A stretch of DNA of 64,000 nt from Acidimicrobiia bacterium (GTDB taxonomy: Bacteria > Actinomycetota > Acidimicrobiia > Acidimicrobiales > Poriferisodalaceae): the NCBI GenBank assembly GCA_022827265.1, contig JAJDTF010000097.1:1-64000 (forward strand), read 5' to 3'. Positions 25,146 to 32,929 of this stretch are shown piece by piece. The notes under the pieces were generated by a model. The model was not told where the DNA came from and searched no databases. It was given only the letters and a program-made list of their open reading frames with translations. Numbering within the stretch: the first letter of the stretch is position 1; every line of letters begins with the position of its first letter. The translations under genes and the position numbers were made by a program.

Positions 25146-26774
25146 ATGGCCATCGAGTTTGCAATGCCGAAGCTGGGCCTGACGATGGAGTCGGGCACGA
25201 TCCTGCGCTGGCTTGTGCCTGACGGTGCCGAGGTTGCAGCAGGACAGGCAGTGCTGTTGGTGGAAACCGACAAAGTCGAGACCGAGATCGAGGCCTCGGG
25301 CAGTGGTGTGCTGGCCCAGACCGGCGAGATCGGCGTGGAATACCCCTGCGGTGTGCGGATCGGCTGGTTCCTGGACGCCGGCGAGGAACCTCCGGCTGTC
25401 GGTGACGCCGGTCTGGCACCCGGTGATGCCGCTCCAGCTCACGGTGATGCCGTCCCGGCCGCGGCGCTGCAACCAGCCGCAGATGCGGCTGAGGCTCGGC
25501 CTGCCCAGCAACCGGTTCCCGCCGCGCCCTTGCGTGGGCCAGGCGAACGCATCCTGGCGTCGCCCGCAGCCAAGCGGCTGGCCCGTGAGTTGGGCGTTGC
25601 GCTCGCAGTGGTGGCCGGGACAGGGCCCAAGGGCCGCATCACCGAGCGCGATGTGCGAGCGGCGAACGAAGCACGTGGACCTGGGCCCGCTTCAGCCGCA
25701 GCTGGGGCGGGTACGGGTGCATCGACTGTTGTGGACAGGCCGGGGATCGATCCGGCTCCGGTGGGCACCGCGCCGGCAGGGAGCGTCTCGCGTCCGGCGA
25801 CGCTTGCGGCTCGCCAACTCGCCGATCTGCTCGGTGTCGATCTGCGCCGCGTGCCCGCCAGCGCCGCCGACGGGCGCATTTCGCGTGCCGATGTAGCTGC
25901 GTACGTCCGCACGTTGCTGGCTGACCTCAGCTCACGGCTTGCCGATGATGACTCGGCTTCGCCCGCCAAGGCGCTGCCGACCCGAGCCTCCGCCACAGCG
26001 ACCACCACCGGGACAGACGCATCGGCGACATCCGACACGCCGGCACCGCCCCTGTCGCAGACCCCGACCGAACAGATTCCCCTGCGGGGGATGCGGGGCG
26101 TGATCGCCGAACGCATGAGCGCTTCGCTCCGCTCGATGGCCCAGTTGACGCTCATGATGGATGTCGACATGAGCGCCGTGGTGGCAGAGCGGGCTGCCCT
26201 CGTCGAAGCTGCTCGCAGCGACGGCGCCGGCGACCGTGATGAGCACGCAGACCCCGCCGCGACGGCGGTGCCGGGCTACACCGACTTCGTGATCGCTGCC
26301 GCGGCTGCTGCGCTCGGTGAGCACCCGCGGGTGAATTCTCAGGTCACCGACGATGCCGTTGCGCTGCTGGGTGACATTCACGTCGGGCTTGCGGTAGCGC
26401 TCGACGATGGGCTGCTCGTGCCGGTCGTCCGCCATGCCGACCGTCTCAGTCTCGACGAGATCGCCTCGGAGACCACACGTCTCGCCGCCGGGGCCCGAGA
26501 AGGCACTCTGGGCTACGACGACTACCAGGGCGCCACGTTTACCGTGACAGCCTTGGGCATGTTCGGCGTCGATGCCTTCACGCCGATCATCAACTCGCCC
26601 AACACGGCGATCCTGGGCGTGGGCCGCATCCGCGACGACACCGTGTGGGCAGATGCCGCGCCTCAGCCTCGGCCCGTCCTGACCCTCTCACTGACTTGGG
26701 ACCATCGAGCTTTCGACGGCGCGCCGGCTGCGCGCTTCGCGGGTGCCGTACGAGAATGGCTCGAGTCCCGCTAG
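25146..26774 (+). CDS. acoC: Dihydrolipoamide acyltransferase (E2) with two peripheral-subunit-binding domains
   Basis: A 542-residue E2. An N-terminal lipoyl domain carries the lipoylation site ETDKVETEI (K43). Then come Ala/Pro-rich linkers around two peripheral-subunit-binding domains, one near 135-175 (SPAAKRLARELGV ... GPKGRITERDV) and one near 220-258 (TLAARQLADLLGV ... ADGRISRADV). The C-terminal catalytic acyltransferase domain ends with the active-site HRAFDG. The ATG at 25146 follows the acoX stop by 14 bases. Two binding domains in one bacterial E2 are uncommon. The stop overlaps the convergent acyl-CoA dehydrogenase stop by 3 bases. Confidence 0.9.
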   Translation: MAIEFAMPKLGLTMESGTILRWLVPDGAEVAAGQAVLLVETDKVETEIEASGSGVLAQTGEIGVEYPCGVRIGWFLDAGEEPPAVGDAGLAPGDAAPAHGDAVPAAALQPAADAAEARPAQQPVPAAPLRGPGERILASPAAKRLARELGVALAVVAGTGPKGRITERDVRAANEARGPGPASAAAGAGTGASTVVDRPGIDPAPVGTAPAGSVSRPATLAARQLADLLGVDLRRVPASAADGRISRADVAAYVRTLLADLSSRLADDDSASPAKALPTRASATATTTGTDASATSDTPAPPLSQTPTEQIPLRGMRGVIAERMSASLRSMAQLTLMMDVDMSAVVAERAALVEAARSDGAGDRDEHADPAATAVPGYTDFVIAAAAAALGEHPRVNSQVTDDAVALLGDIHVGLAVALDDGLLVPVVRHADRLSLDEIASETTRLAAGAREGTLGYDDYQGATFTVTALGMFGVDAFTPIINSPNTAILGVGRIRDDTVWADAAPQPRPVLTLSLTWDHRAFDGAPAARFAGAVREWLESR

Positions 26775-27934
26775 CCGTCGATGTAGCTGCGCTTGGCGAC
26801 CTCTTCGAGCATGACCTCGGTGGCGCCGCCGCCAATGGGCAGAATGCGGGCATCGCGGCACATCCGCTCGATGGTCGACTCACGCATGTAGCCGATGCCG
26901 CCGTGGAACTGCATGCAGTCGTACATCACCTGATTGACGACTTCGGCGCCGAACGCCTTGACCCCGGACATTTCTTTTATCGCGTCGATGCCTTGTTCCT
27001 TGAGCCATGCGGCGTGGTACATCGAGGCTCGCGCAGCGTCCACCTTGGCCTGGTTCATCGCCATGCGCTGGCGGATGGCCCCCAAGTCGTAGAGCGAACC
27101 GCCGAAGGCCTTGCGCTGTTGCGTGTAGGCGTTGGTCAGATCGATGGCGACCTGCGCCGCGCCGATGCCCATCCCCACGATCACCATTCGCTCATTCTGG
27201 AAGTTCTGCATGGCGGCGTAGAAGCCCCGGTGCACCTCGCCGAGCAGGTGATCGCTGCCCAGCCACACGTCATGCAGTACGAGCTCGGCAGTATCCGAGC
27301 AGCGCCAGCCGTGCTTGTCGAGCTTGTTGGCCACCTCGAACCCGTCCGCGCTGGTCGGAACCAGGAACATGGAGATCCCGTAGCGGTCATCGGGGTTCGT
27401 GCGCGCTGCCAGCGCGATGAGGTCTCCGTACACGGCACCGGTTATGAACGTCTTGGTGCCGTTGAGGCGCCACCCGTCGCCGTCGGGCACCGCGGTCGTG
27501 CGCAATCCCGCCACATCGGATCCCGCGTCAGGTTCGGTGACGCCGATGCACATCATGGTGTCCCCGGACTGGATCGACGGCAGCCAGCGCTCAAGCTGCT
27601 CATCAGTGCCTGCATTGAGCAGGTGCGGCAACGCCATGTCGGTGTGCACCAGGATGTTTGCCTCAAAGCCTGCGTAGGTGGAGGTGCCGAGCGCTTCGGC
27701 GAACGTCGCTGAGGCAAGAGGGCCGAGGCCGAGCCCGCCCCACTGTTCGGGCACCCGCAGCGAGAACATCCCCAGTTCACCCATGCGCTTGTAGACCTCG
27801 CGGGGCACCTGGCCGTCTTCTTCCCAGGCATCGCCGACCGGTGTGACCTCATTGGCGACGAAGGTGACCGTCTGGTCATAGATCGCCTGCAGCTCGTCGG
27901 TCATGTAGACGTTGCGGTGGACGGTGTTGCTCAC
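26771..27934 (-). CDS. Acyl-CoA dehydrogenase
   Basis: A 387-residue FAD enzyme that introduces a trans-2 double bond into an acyl-CoA. Family features: GAQVAIDLTNAYTQQRKAFG and FHGGIGYMRESTIERMCRDAR, then IGGGATEVMLEEVAKR, in which the glutamate of GATE occupies the usual catalytic base position. Substrate-side motifs MCIGVTEPDAGSD and WRLNGTKTFITGA are also present. The GTG start at 27934 has GGAGG 6 bases upstream. It lies 24 bases after the VOC gene on the same strand, so the two are probably cotranscribed. The chain-length preference is not readable. Confidence 0.92.
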   Translation of the reverse strand: MSNTVHRNVYMTDELQAIYDQTVTFVANEVTPVGDAWEEDGQVPREVYKRMGELGMFSLRVPEQWGGLGLGPLASATFAEALGTSTYAGFEANILVHTDMALPHLLNAGTDEQLERWLPSIQSGDTMMCIGVTEPDAGSDVAGLRTTAVPDGDGWRLNGTKTFITGAVYGDLIALAARTNPDDRYGISMFLVPTSADGFEVANKLDKHGWRCSDTAELVLHDVWLGSDHLLGEVHRGFYAAMQNFQNERMVIVGMGIGAAQVAIDLTNAYTQQRKAFGGSLYDLGAIRQRMAMNQAKVDAARASMYHAAWLKEQGIDAIKEMSGVKAFGAEVVNQVMYDCMQFHGGIGYMRESTIERMCRDARILPIGGGATEVMLEEVAKRSYIDG

Positions 27935-27958
27935 TGGATGCCTCCGGGTGGGTGGGGG

Positions 27959-28516
27959 TTACGCAGCCGGAGCTGAGCCTTGCTGCACCAACTCGGCGAG
28001 CGGGTCGCCGCGGCGGAACCGCTCGAGCAGCACGTCGGCGTCGAAGAGCACTCCGATGGGGTTCTCCGCGAAGACCGGACCGTTCATGAACTCGATGCAC
28101 TCGGCCATCGTCGCAAAGTTCTCGACTTGGAACTCCACGCCGTTGCCATCGGGATCGGCGTAGTACATGGAGGTGGTCGGCCCGTGGTTGATGGTGCGTA
28201 CCGGCAGGATGCCTTCCGCACGCAAACGCTCGTAGTGGTCCATGAGATCGCCGAAGCTGCCCATGGTGTACGCGATGTGCTCCAGGGTGCCGCTGCGCGA
28301 CTCGTATCGACCCGGCTGGCCCCGATTGACGAAGGCCATGCGGTGGTGCTCATCGTCATAGGAAATGAAGCAGATGAACTCGTTCTCGTGGACCACCTGC
28401 GCGCCCAGCACAGTGCACCACCAATCGCGCACCGCTGCGATGTCGTCAGTGCGAAATACGCAATGCGCCATCTTGGTCGGCAGGCGGACTTGGGGAACGT
28501 TGGCTTGCGACGCCAT
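27959..28516 (-). CDS. VOC-family dioxygenase-like protein
   Basis: A 185-residue protein with a VOC fold and a plausible 2-His-1-Glu metal site: H18 (MAHCVFRTDD), H78 (TLEHIAYTMG), and a glutamate in DPDGNGVEFQVE. This arrangement matches catechol 2,3-dioxygenase-type extradiol enzymes and related VOC proteins. GAGGAG precedes the ATG by 5 bases. It heads a unit with the acyl-CoA dehydrogenase and follows the monooxygenase gene on the same strand, so a role in degrading an aromatic or cyclic compound is a reasonable inference. Confidence 0.82.
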   Translation of the reverse strand: MASQANVPQVRLPTKMAHCVFRTDDIAAVRDWWCTVLGAQVVHENEFICFISYDDEHHRMAFVNRGQPGRYESRSGTLEHIAYTMGSFGDLMDHYERLRAEGILPVRTINHGPTTSMYYADPDGNGVEFQVENFATMAECIEFMNGPVFAENPIGVLFDADVLLERFRRGDPLAELVQQGSAPAA

Positions 28517-28644
28517 GACTACTCCTCGGGCAACCCTTCCGGGACGACCTCTCCGGCACGGCCGTCAGCGGCGATCCCGGCCATGCGGCCTCAACAGTAT
28601 CGGGCGTTCGGAGATCTGCTCCGGGCGGTGAGCTCTCGAGGTGC

Positions 28645-30525
28645 TCAGCTCAGGTCGATGCCTTCCAGCCGACCGGTGGAGCGCCACTCGTCCAGCATGC
28701 GGAAGAACTTGATCGGCCCGGCGCCGTACATCGCGGAGAAGAAGCCATTGGGGTTACCGAGCTTGCCCTCGTTGTTGTAGTAGCCGGGAGTGCACGCCTC
28801 GTAGAACTGCACACCGAGACGAGCCTTGTCGGCCATCTCGTCCTGCCACCACTGTTCGGCCTCGATCGTGGGCTCGACGCGCCTGCATCCCCGATCAGCA
28901 GCCTCATTGAGCATGTACACGACGTGTGCGGCCTGCTCGCCCAGCGCATGCGGGACGTTGACGGTCACCGCGCTCTGGGTGAAGCCGAGGAAGAAGCAGT
29001 TCGGGAAGCCGTGGCTCGTCAGGCCGTGGAAGGTCTTGACCCCGTCGGACCACTTGTCCGACAGCGTCTGGCCGCCCCGTCCGATGATGTCGTAACCGGC
29101 GCGCCGGGTGTAGGTCGTGCCCACCTCGAAACCGGTCGCGAAGACGATGCAGTCCACCTCGTATTCCGTGCCGCCGACCACGACACCTCGCGGGGTGATC
29201 CGTTCCACGCCACGGCCGTCGGTGTCGACCAGATGCACGTTGGGCCGGTTGAACGTGGGCAGGTACTCGTCGTGGAAGCAGGGCCGCTTGCAGAACTGCC
29301 GGTACCAGGGCTGCAATGCCTCCGCAGTCTCGGTGTCTTCCACCACCTCGGCGGCACGCGAGCGCACCGTATTCATCTTCTGGAAGTCGGCCAGCTCCAT
29401 GAGGCGGCCCTTCTCAGACCCAGTGAGGCGGCGCCCGAGTCGGCGAGCTGCTGTCTTGGCTGCAATGCCGGTGAGGTTGCGGAAGATGTCGGTCCAGCCG
29501 TCGGAGACCAGGTCCACGTCCTGATCCCCGCCGCTCACGAGGATGTTGAAGTTCTCCATGCGGCGGCGCTGCCAGCCGGGCTCCAGCGAAGCCGCCCATT
29601 CCGGGTCTGTCTCGCGGTTGGCGCGCACGTCGATCGATGACGGCGTGCGCTGGAATACGAAGAGCTCCTTGGCCGACTCACCGAGGTGGGGGATGCACTG
29701 CACCGCAGTGGCACCGGTGCCGATGATGCCGACTCGCTTGTCTGCCAGCTTGGCGAGGCCGCCCTCGGCGTTGCCTCCCGTGTAGTCGTAGTCCCACCGG
29801 CTGGTGTGGAAGGTGTGCCCCTCATAGGAGTCGATGCCCGGGATCCCGGGCAGCTTGGGCCGGTTGAGCGGCCCGTTGGCCATGGCCACGAAGCGGGCGC
29901 GCATCCGGTCGCCCCGGTCGGTGGAGATGATCCACTGGGCCCGGTCGTCGTCCCAGCGCATCTCGGCCACCGAGGTCTGCAGGCATGCGTTGTCGTACAG
30001 CCCGAAGTGGCGGGCGATGGCCTTGGAGTGCTCGAAGATCTCGGGGGCGAACGAGTACTTGTGCTTCGGCATGTATGCCAGCTCTTCGAGCAGCGGCAAG
30101 TAGCAGTACGACTCGACGTCGCACATCGCACCCGGGTAGCGATTCCAGTACCACGTGCCGCCGAAGTCGCCTGCCTTCTCGATGACCCGGATGCTCTCGT
30201 AGCCCGCCTTGCGCAGCTCGGCGCCCATCAGCAGGCCGCCGAAGCCGCCGCCGATAATGGCGACGTCCACCTCGTCGAAGAGCGGCTGTCGTTCGACACG
30301 TTCGGTGTATGGGTCGTCGACGTAGTTGGAGAAATCGCCGACCACTTCGACGTACTGCTCGTTGCCGTCGTCACGCAGCCGCTTGTCGCGTTCGGCCCGG
30401 TAACGATCGCGCAGCTCGTCTGGATCGAAGTCGATGTCGGGCAGGAGTGCCTCTTGGAGCGTTGCCGGCTCGCTCGCCACGGCTTTCGCAGTCACTTGGG
30501 TCGGGCTCATGGTGCTGCTGCTCAT
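28645..30525 (-). CDS. Flavin-containing Baeyer-Villiger-type monooxygenase
   Basis: A 626-residue flavoprotein monooxygenase. The FAD motif is IIGGGFGGLLMGAEL (about residue 90), followed by FGGTWYWNRYPGAMCDVESY, the Baeyer-Villiger fingerprint YEGHTFHTSRWDY (a version of FxGxxxHxxxW), the NADPH motif IIGTGATAVQCIP, and a C-terminal DCIVFATGFE. It would insert oxygen next to a ketone using NADPH and O2. A 60-residue N-terminal extension before the FAD fold is longer than in cyclohexanone monooxygenase and resembles steroid/large-ketone enzymes. AGGAGCGAGG precedes the ATG. A palindromic operator-like site lies upstream at 30572-30587. Confidence 0.88.
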   Translation of the reverse strand: MSSSTMSPTQVTAKAVASEPATLQEALLPDIDFDPDELRDRYRAERDKRLRDDGNEQYVEVVGDFSNYVDDPYTERVERQPLFDEVDVAIIGGGFGGLLMGAELRKAGYESIRVIEKAGDFGGTWYWNRYPGAMCDVESYCYLPLLEELAYMPKHKYSFAPEIFEHSKAIARHFGLYDNACLQTSVAEMRWDDDRAQWIISTDRGDRMRARFVAMANGPLNRPKLPGIPGIDSYEGHTFHTSRWDYDYTGGNAEGGLAKLADKRVGIIGTGATAVQCIPHLGESAKELFVFQRTPSSIDVRANRETDPEWAASLEPGWQRRRMENFNILVSGGDQDVDLVSDGWTDIFRNLTGIAAKTAARRLGRRLTGSEKGRLMELADFQKMNTVRSRAAEVVEDTETAEALQPWYRQFCKRPCFHDEYLPTFNRPNVHLVDTDGRGVERITPRGVVVGGTEYEVDCIVFATGFEVGTTYTRRAGYDIIGRGGQTLSDKWSDGVKTFHGLTSHGFPNCFFLGFTQSAVTVNVPHALGEQAAHVVYMLNEAADRGCRRVEPTIEAEQWWQDEMADKARLGVQFYEACTPGYYNNEGKLGNPNGFFSAMYGAGPIKFFRMLDEWRSTGRLEGIDLS

Positions 30526-30571
30526 GCGAGCCTCGCTCCTGTGTCGTGCGCCGCCGGGGCTAGCGGCAATA

Positions 30572-30587
30572 TCTAATCAATCTTAGA
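30572..30587. promoter_or_regulatory. AT-rich inverted repeat, candidate operator
   Basis: TCTAA, a 6-base spacer (TCAATC), then TTAGA form a perfect inverted repeat in an AT-rich patch, 47 bases before the monooxygenase start on the minus strand and about 83 bases before the thrH-like start on the plus strand. Operators of this size bind dimeric regulators such as TetR or MarR types. No regulator gene is adjacent. Confidence 0.4.
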
Positions 30588-30669
30588 AAGAGAAGGAAGC
30601 CTCCTGCTGCCTCCGCAGCTGTGACATCTGTGCCGAGTGACGTGCGTCCTGTCGCGTGGTGCTGTGTGC

Positions 30670-31302
30670 GTGACAGAATCGGCGCTCGTGCAGAGGGTGA
30701 TCGCGTTGGACATGGAGGGCGTCTTGACGCCCGAGATCTGGATAGCGGTGGCCCAGCGCACCGGCATCGACGAGCTGAGACGTACGACCCGTGACGAGCC
30801 GGACTACGACGCGCTGATGCGGTACCGGATCGATGTGCTCAACACCCACGGCGTGTCGCTCGAGCAGATCCGCGACGTGATCGCTGAGCTGCCGCTGCTG
30901 GAGGGAGCGCGGGAGTTTCTCGACGAGCTCCGGCAGCGCTGGGTCGTGGTGCTGCTGTCGGACACGTTCGAGCAATTCGACGATCACTTCCTGGAATTGA
31001 TGGGCTACCCCCACTTGCTCTGCCACCGTCTCGACGTGGCCGACGGGCGTTTGGCGGGGTGGAGACGTCGGGTGGACGATGCCAAGCGGCGCGCCGTCGA
31101 GGCGTACCGGGCGCTGAATTACCACGTGACCGCCATCGGCGACTCCTACAACGACCTCACAATGCTGAGGGCGGCCGACGCGGCCAGCCTGTTCCGATGT
31201 CCCGAGGCGGTAGCCGAAGCCAATCCGGACCTGCCGGCGGTGTCCACCTACGGCGAGCTGCTGCGCTGGATCGAGTGCGTGCAGGTGCCGGCCACCCGCT
31301 GA
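30670..31302 (+). CDS. thrH: ThrH-like HAD phosphatase (phosphoserine phosphatase/homoserine phosphotransferase)
   Basis: A protein of about 210 residues of the HAD superfamily that closely follows the ThrH pattern: LDMEGVLTPEIWIAVAQRTG with the nucleophile and acid aspartate/glutamate, TTRDEPDYDALM, LSDTFEQF, and GDSYNDLTML. Note that the motif I residue two after the nucleophile is Glu, as in ThrH. ThrH dephosphorylates phosphoserine and can transfer phosphate to homoserine. The start is uncertain: GTG at 30670 or 30688; no Shine-Dalgarno is seen. The gene is monocistronic, divergent from the monooxygenase. Confidence 0.88.
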   Translation: MTESALVQRVIALDMEGVLTPEIWIAVAQRTGIDELRRTTRDEPDYDALMRYRIDVLNTHGVSLEQIRDVIAELPLLEGAREFLDELRQRWVVVLLSDTFEQFDDHFLELMGYPHLLCHRLDVADGRLAGWRRRVDDAKRRAVEAYRALNYHVTAIGDSYNDLTMLRAADAASLFRCPEAVAEANPDLPAVSTYGELLRWIECVQVPATR

Positions 31303-31376
31303 GCCCCGGGGCTCGGACGCCGGATACGCTGCGAGCCACATGTTCCCCAAACAACGAACAGGGACGGAGCGAAGCA

Positions 31377-31859
31377 ATGGCGATTGAGGTCGGCGACCAG
31401 ATTCCCGATGTGACACTGCGAGTACTGGACGAGGGCGGAATGCCTGCGCCCGTGCAGTCCGGCGAGATGCTGGGCAGCGGCAAGGTGGTGCTGTTCGCAG
31501 TGCCGGGTGCATTCACCCCGGGCTGCAGCAACGTCCACCTCCCGGGATACGTCGAAGGTGCATCCGATCTTGCCGGCAAGGGTGTCGACAAGATCGTCTG
31601 CGTTTCGGTGAACGACGCGTGGACCATGAACGCCTGGGCGCAGGCTCAAGGCGCAGAAGGCATCGAGATGGCTGCGGACGGCAACGGCGACTTCGCCGAG
31701 GCCATGGGCCTCGTCATGGATGGCTCGGGTTTCGGCCTGGGTTCTCGCTCCCGGCGCTACGCGGCGGTCATCGAGGACGGGACGGTGACTGCGCTCGAGG
31801 TCGAGCCGGCAGGTGCTGTCGACGTGTCGAGCTGCGCCTCGATTCTGGGCAAGCTCTGA
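31377..31859 (+). CDS. Peroxiredoxin (Prx5-type)
   Basis: A 160-residue peroxiredoxin with the Prx5 active site PGAFTPGCSNVHLPGY; the peroxidatic cysteine is C50. Further family segments are DKIVCVSVNDAWTMNAWAQ and GLGSRSRRYAAVIEDG. It reduces peroxides in the cytoplasm with a thiol donor. The ATG at 31377 has GGAG 8 bases upstream; a longer frame starting at 31059 is a shadow of thrH. It ends next to a reverse-oriented copy of the dispersed repeat. Confidence 0.92.
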   Translation: MAIEVGDQIPDVTLRVLDEGGMPAPVQSGEMLGSGKVVLFAVPGAFTPGCSNVHLPGYVEGASDLAGKGVDKIVCVSVNDAWTMNAWAQAQGAEGIEMAADGNGDFAEAMGLVMDGSGFGLGSRSRRYAAVIEDGTVTALEVEPAGAVDVSSCASILGKL

Positions 31860-31860
31860 C

Positions 31861-31947
31861 CAGAGGCTGAGCCGAATGGCGAAGCCGTGGCCCGAGCGGC
31901 CCGTGAGCCCGTGTTTCATCGAATTCGGGAACAAGAGCGGGAAATAG
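31861..31947 (-). repeat. Intergenic repeat family, copy B (reverse orientation)
   Basis: Read on the minus strand this gives TTTCCCGCTCTTGTTC, a 20-base insertion relative to copy C, then GCTCACGGGCCGCTCGGGCC, ACGGCTTCGCC and ATTCGGCTCAGCCTC. It begins right after the peroxiredoxin stop at 31859 and ends before the ROK kinase gene. Confidence 0.7.
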
Positions 31948-31981
31948 CCGGTGACGCGCCGGCAGTATCTTCCCGGCGCTC

Positions 31982-32929
31982 ATGACATCCAGCACGCCGA
32001 GGACTGCTGACGTGGCCCGCGAAGCGACATCGGCTGTGCACGTCGGCTTCGATGTCGGCGGCACGAAGATCTTCGGCGTAGTGACCGATCATGGCGGCAC
32101 CGTGCAGCGGACCCTGCGCGAATCGACGCCCCACGGTGCGGCGCCGCTGATGGAGGCGCTGGCCGACATGACGGCACGCCTCGGCAACGGATCGCGCCCG
32201 GCTTCGGTTGGCGTCGGGATGGCCGGCCTGATCACGCTCGACGGTCGCGTCACGGTCTCGCCCAACCTCGTCGACGTCGACGGCGCGGACATCGGGTCCG
32301 GGCTCAGCAATCTGCTGGACATGCCGGTGGTCCTCGACAACGAGGTGAACTGTGCCGCCCGGTGGGAGATGTCCGCTGGTGCGGCGCGTGGCGTTCGCAA
32401 TGGCGTCATGGTGTCGCTCGGTACCGGCATCGGCGGAGCGTTCATGCTGAACGGCGAGGTGCTGCGCGGTTCAGGGGGCCTGGCAGGGGAGCCCGGTCAC
32501 ATGGTCGTCGAGGCCGGGGGTCGCGAGTGCGCCTGCGGGCGACGGGGATGCTGGGAGATGTACGCATCCGGCTCCGCGCTGGACCGGATGGCCGTCGAGC
32601 GATTCGGCCAGGCATGCCGCGGACCAGAGGTGACTGCCGCAGCACGCCAAGGTGATGCTGCGGCGCTCGAAGTGCTGGACGAGTTCGCGTACTGGCTCGC
32701 GCTGGGGATCTCGAATCTGTGCATCCTGACCGATCCCGAGATGGTGGTGATCGGCGGCGGACTCAGCGAGGACTGGGATCTGTTGGCGCAGTCCACCGAC
32801 GCACATGTGACAGCGCTGCTCATCGGCCGGTCGGCCGAATCCCGCCCCCGGATCGTGCCCTCCGAAGCCGGCGAGCTCTCTGCGGCGCTCGGCGCTGCGC
32901 TAGGCGGCGCTGTCAGTCGAGTGACGTGA
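31982..32929 (+). CDS. ROK-family sugar kinase (glucokinase-like)
   Basis: A 315-residue ROK kinase. The phosphate motif is FDVGGTKIFGVV. The catalytic DNEVNCAARWE and the SLGTGIGGAFMLNGE segment follow. The ROK zinc site reads GEPGHMVVEAGGRECACGRRGCWEMYASG in pieces, with one His and three Cys. It should phosphorylate glucose or a similar hexose with ATP. There is no helix-turn-helix domain, so it is an enzyme rather than a ROK repressor. A TATCTT hexamer 10 bases before the ATG may be its -10. The stop overlaps the GTG of dacB. Confidence 0.9.
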   Translation: MTSSTPRTADVAREATSAVHVGFDVGGTKIFGVVTDHGGTVQRTLRESTPHGAAPLMEALADMTARLGNGSRPASVGVGMAGLITLDGRVTVSPNLVDVDGADIGSGLSNLLDMPVVLDNEVNCAARWEMSAGAARGVRNGVMVSLGTGIGGAFMLNGEVLRGSGGLAGEPGHMVVEAGGRECACGRRGCWEMYASGSALDRMAVERFGQACRGPEVTAAARQGDAAALEVLDEFAYWLALGISNLCILTDPEMVVIGGGLSEDWDLLAQSTDAHVTALLIGRSAESRPRIVPSEAGELSAALGAALGGAVSRVT

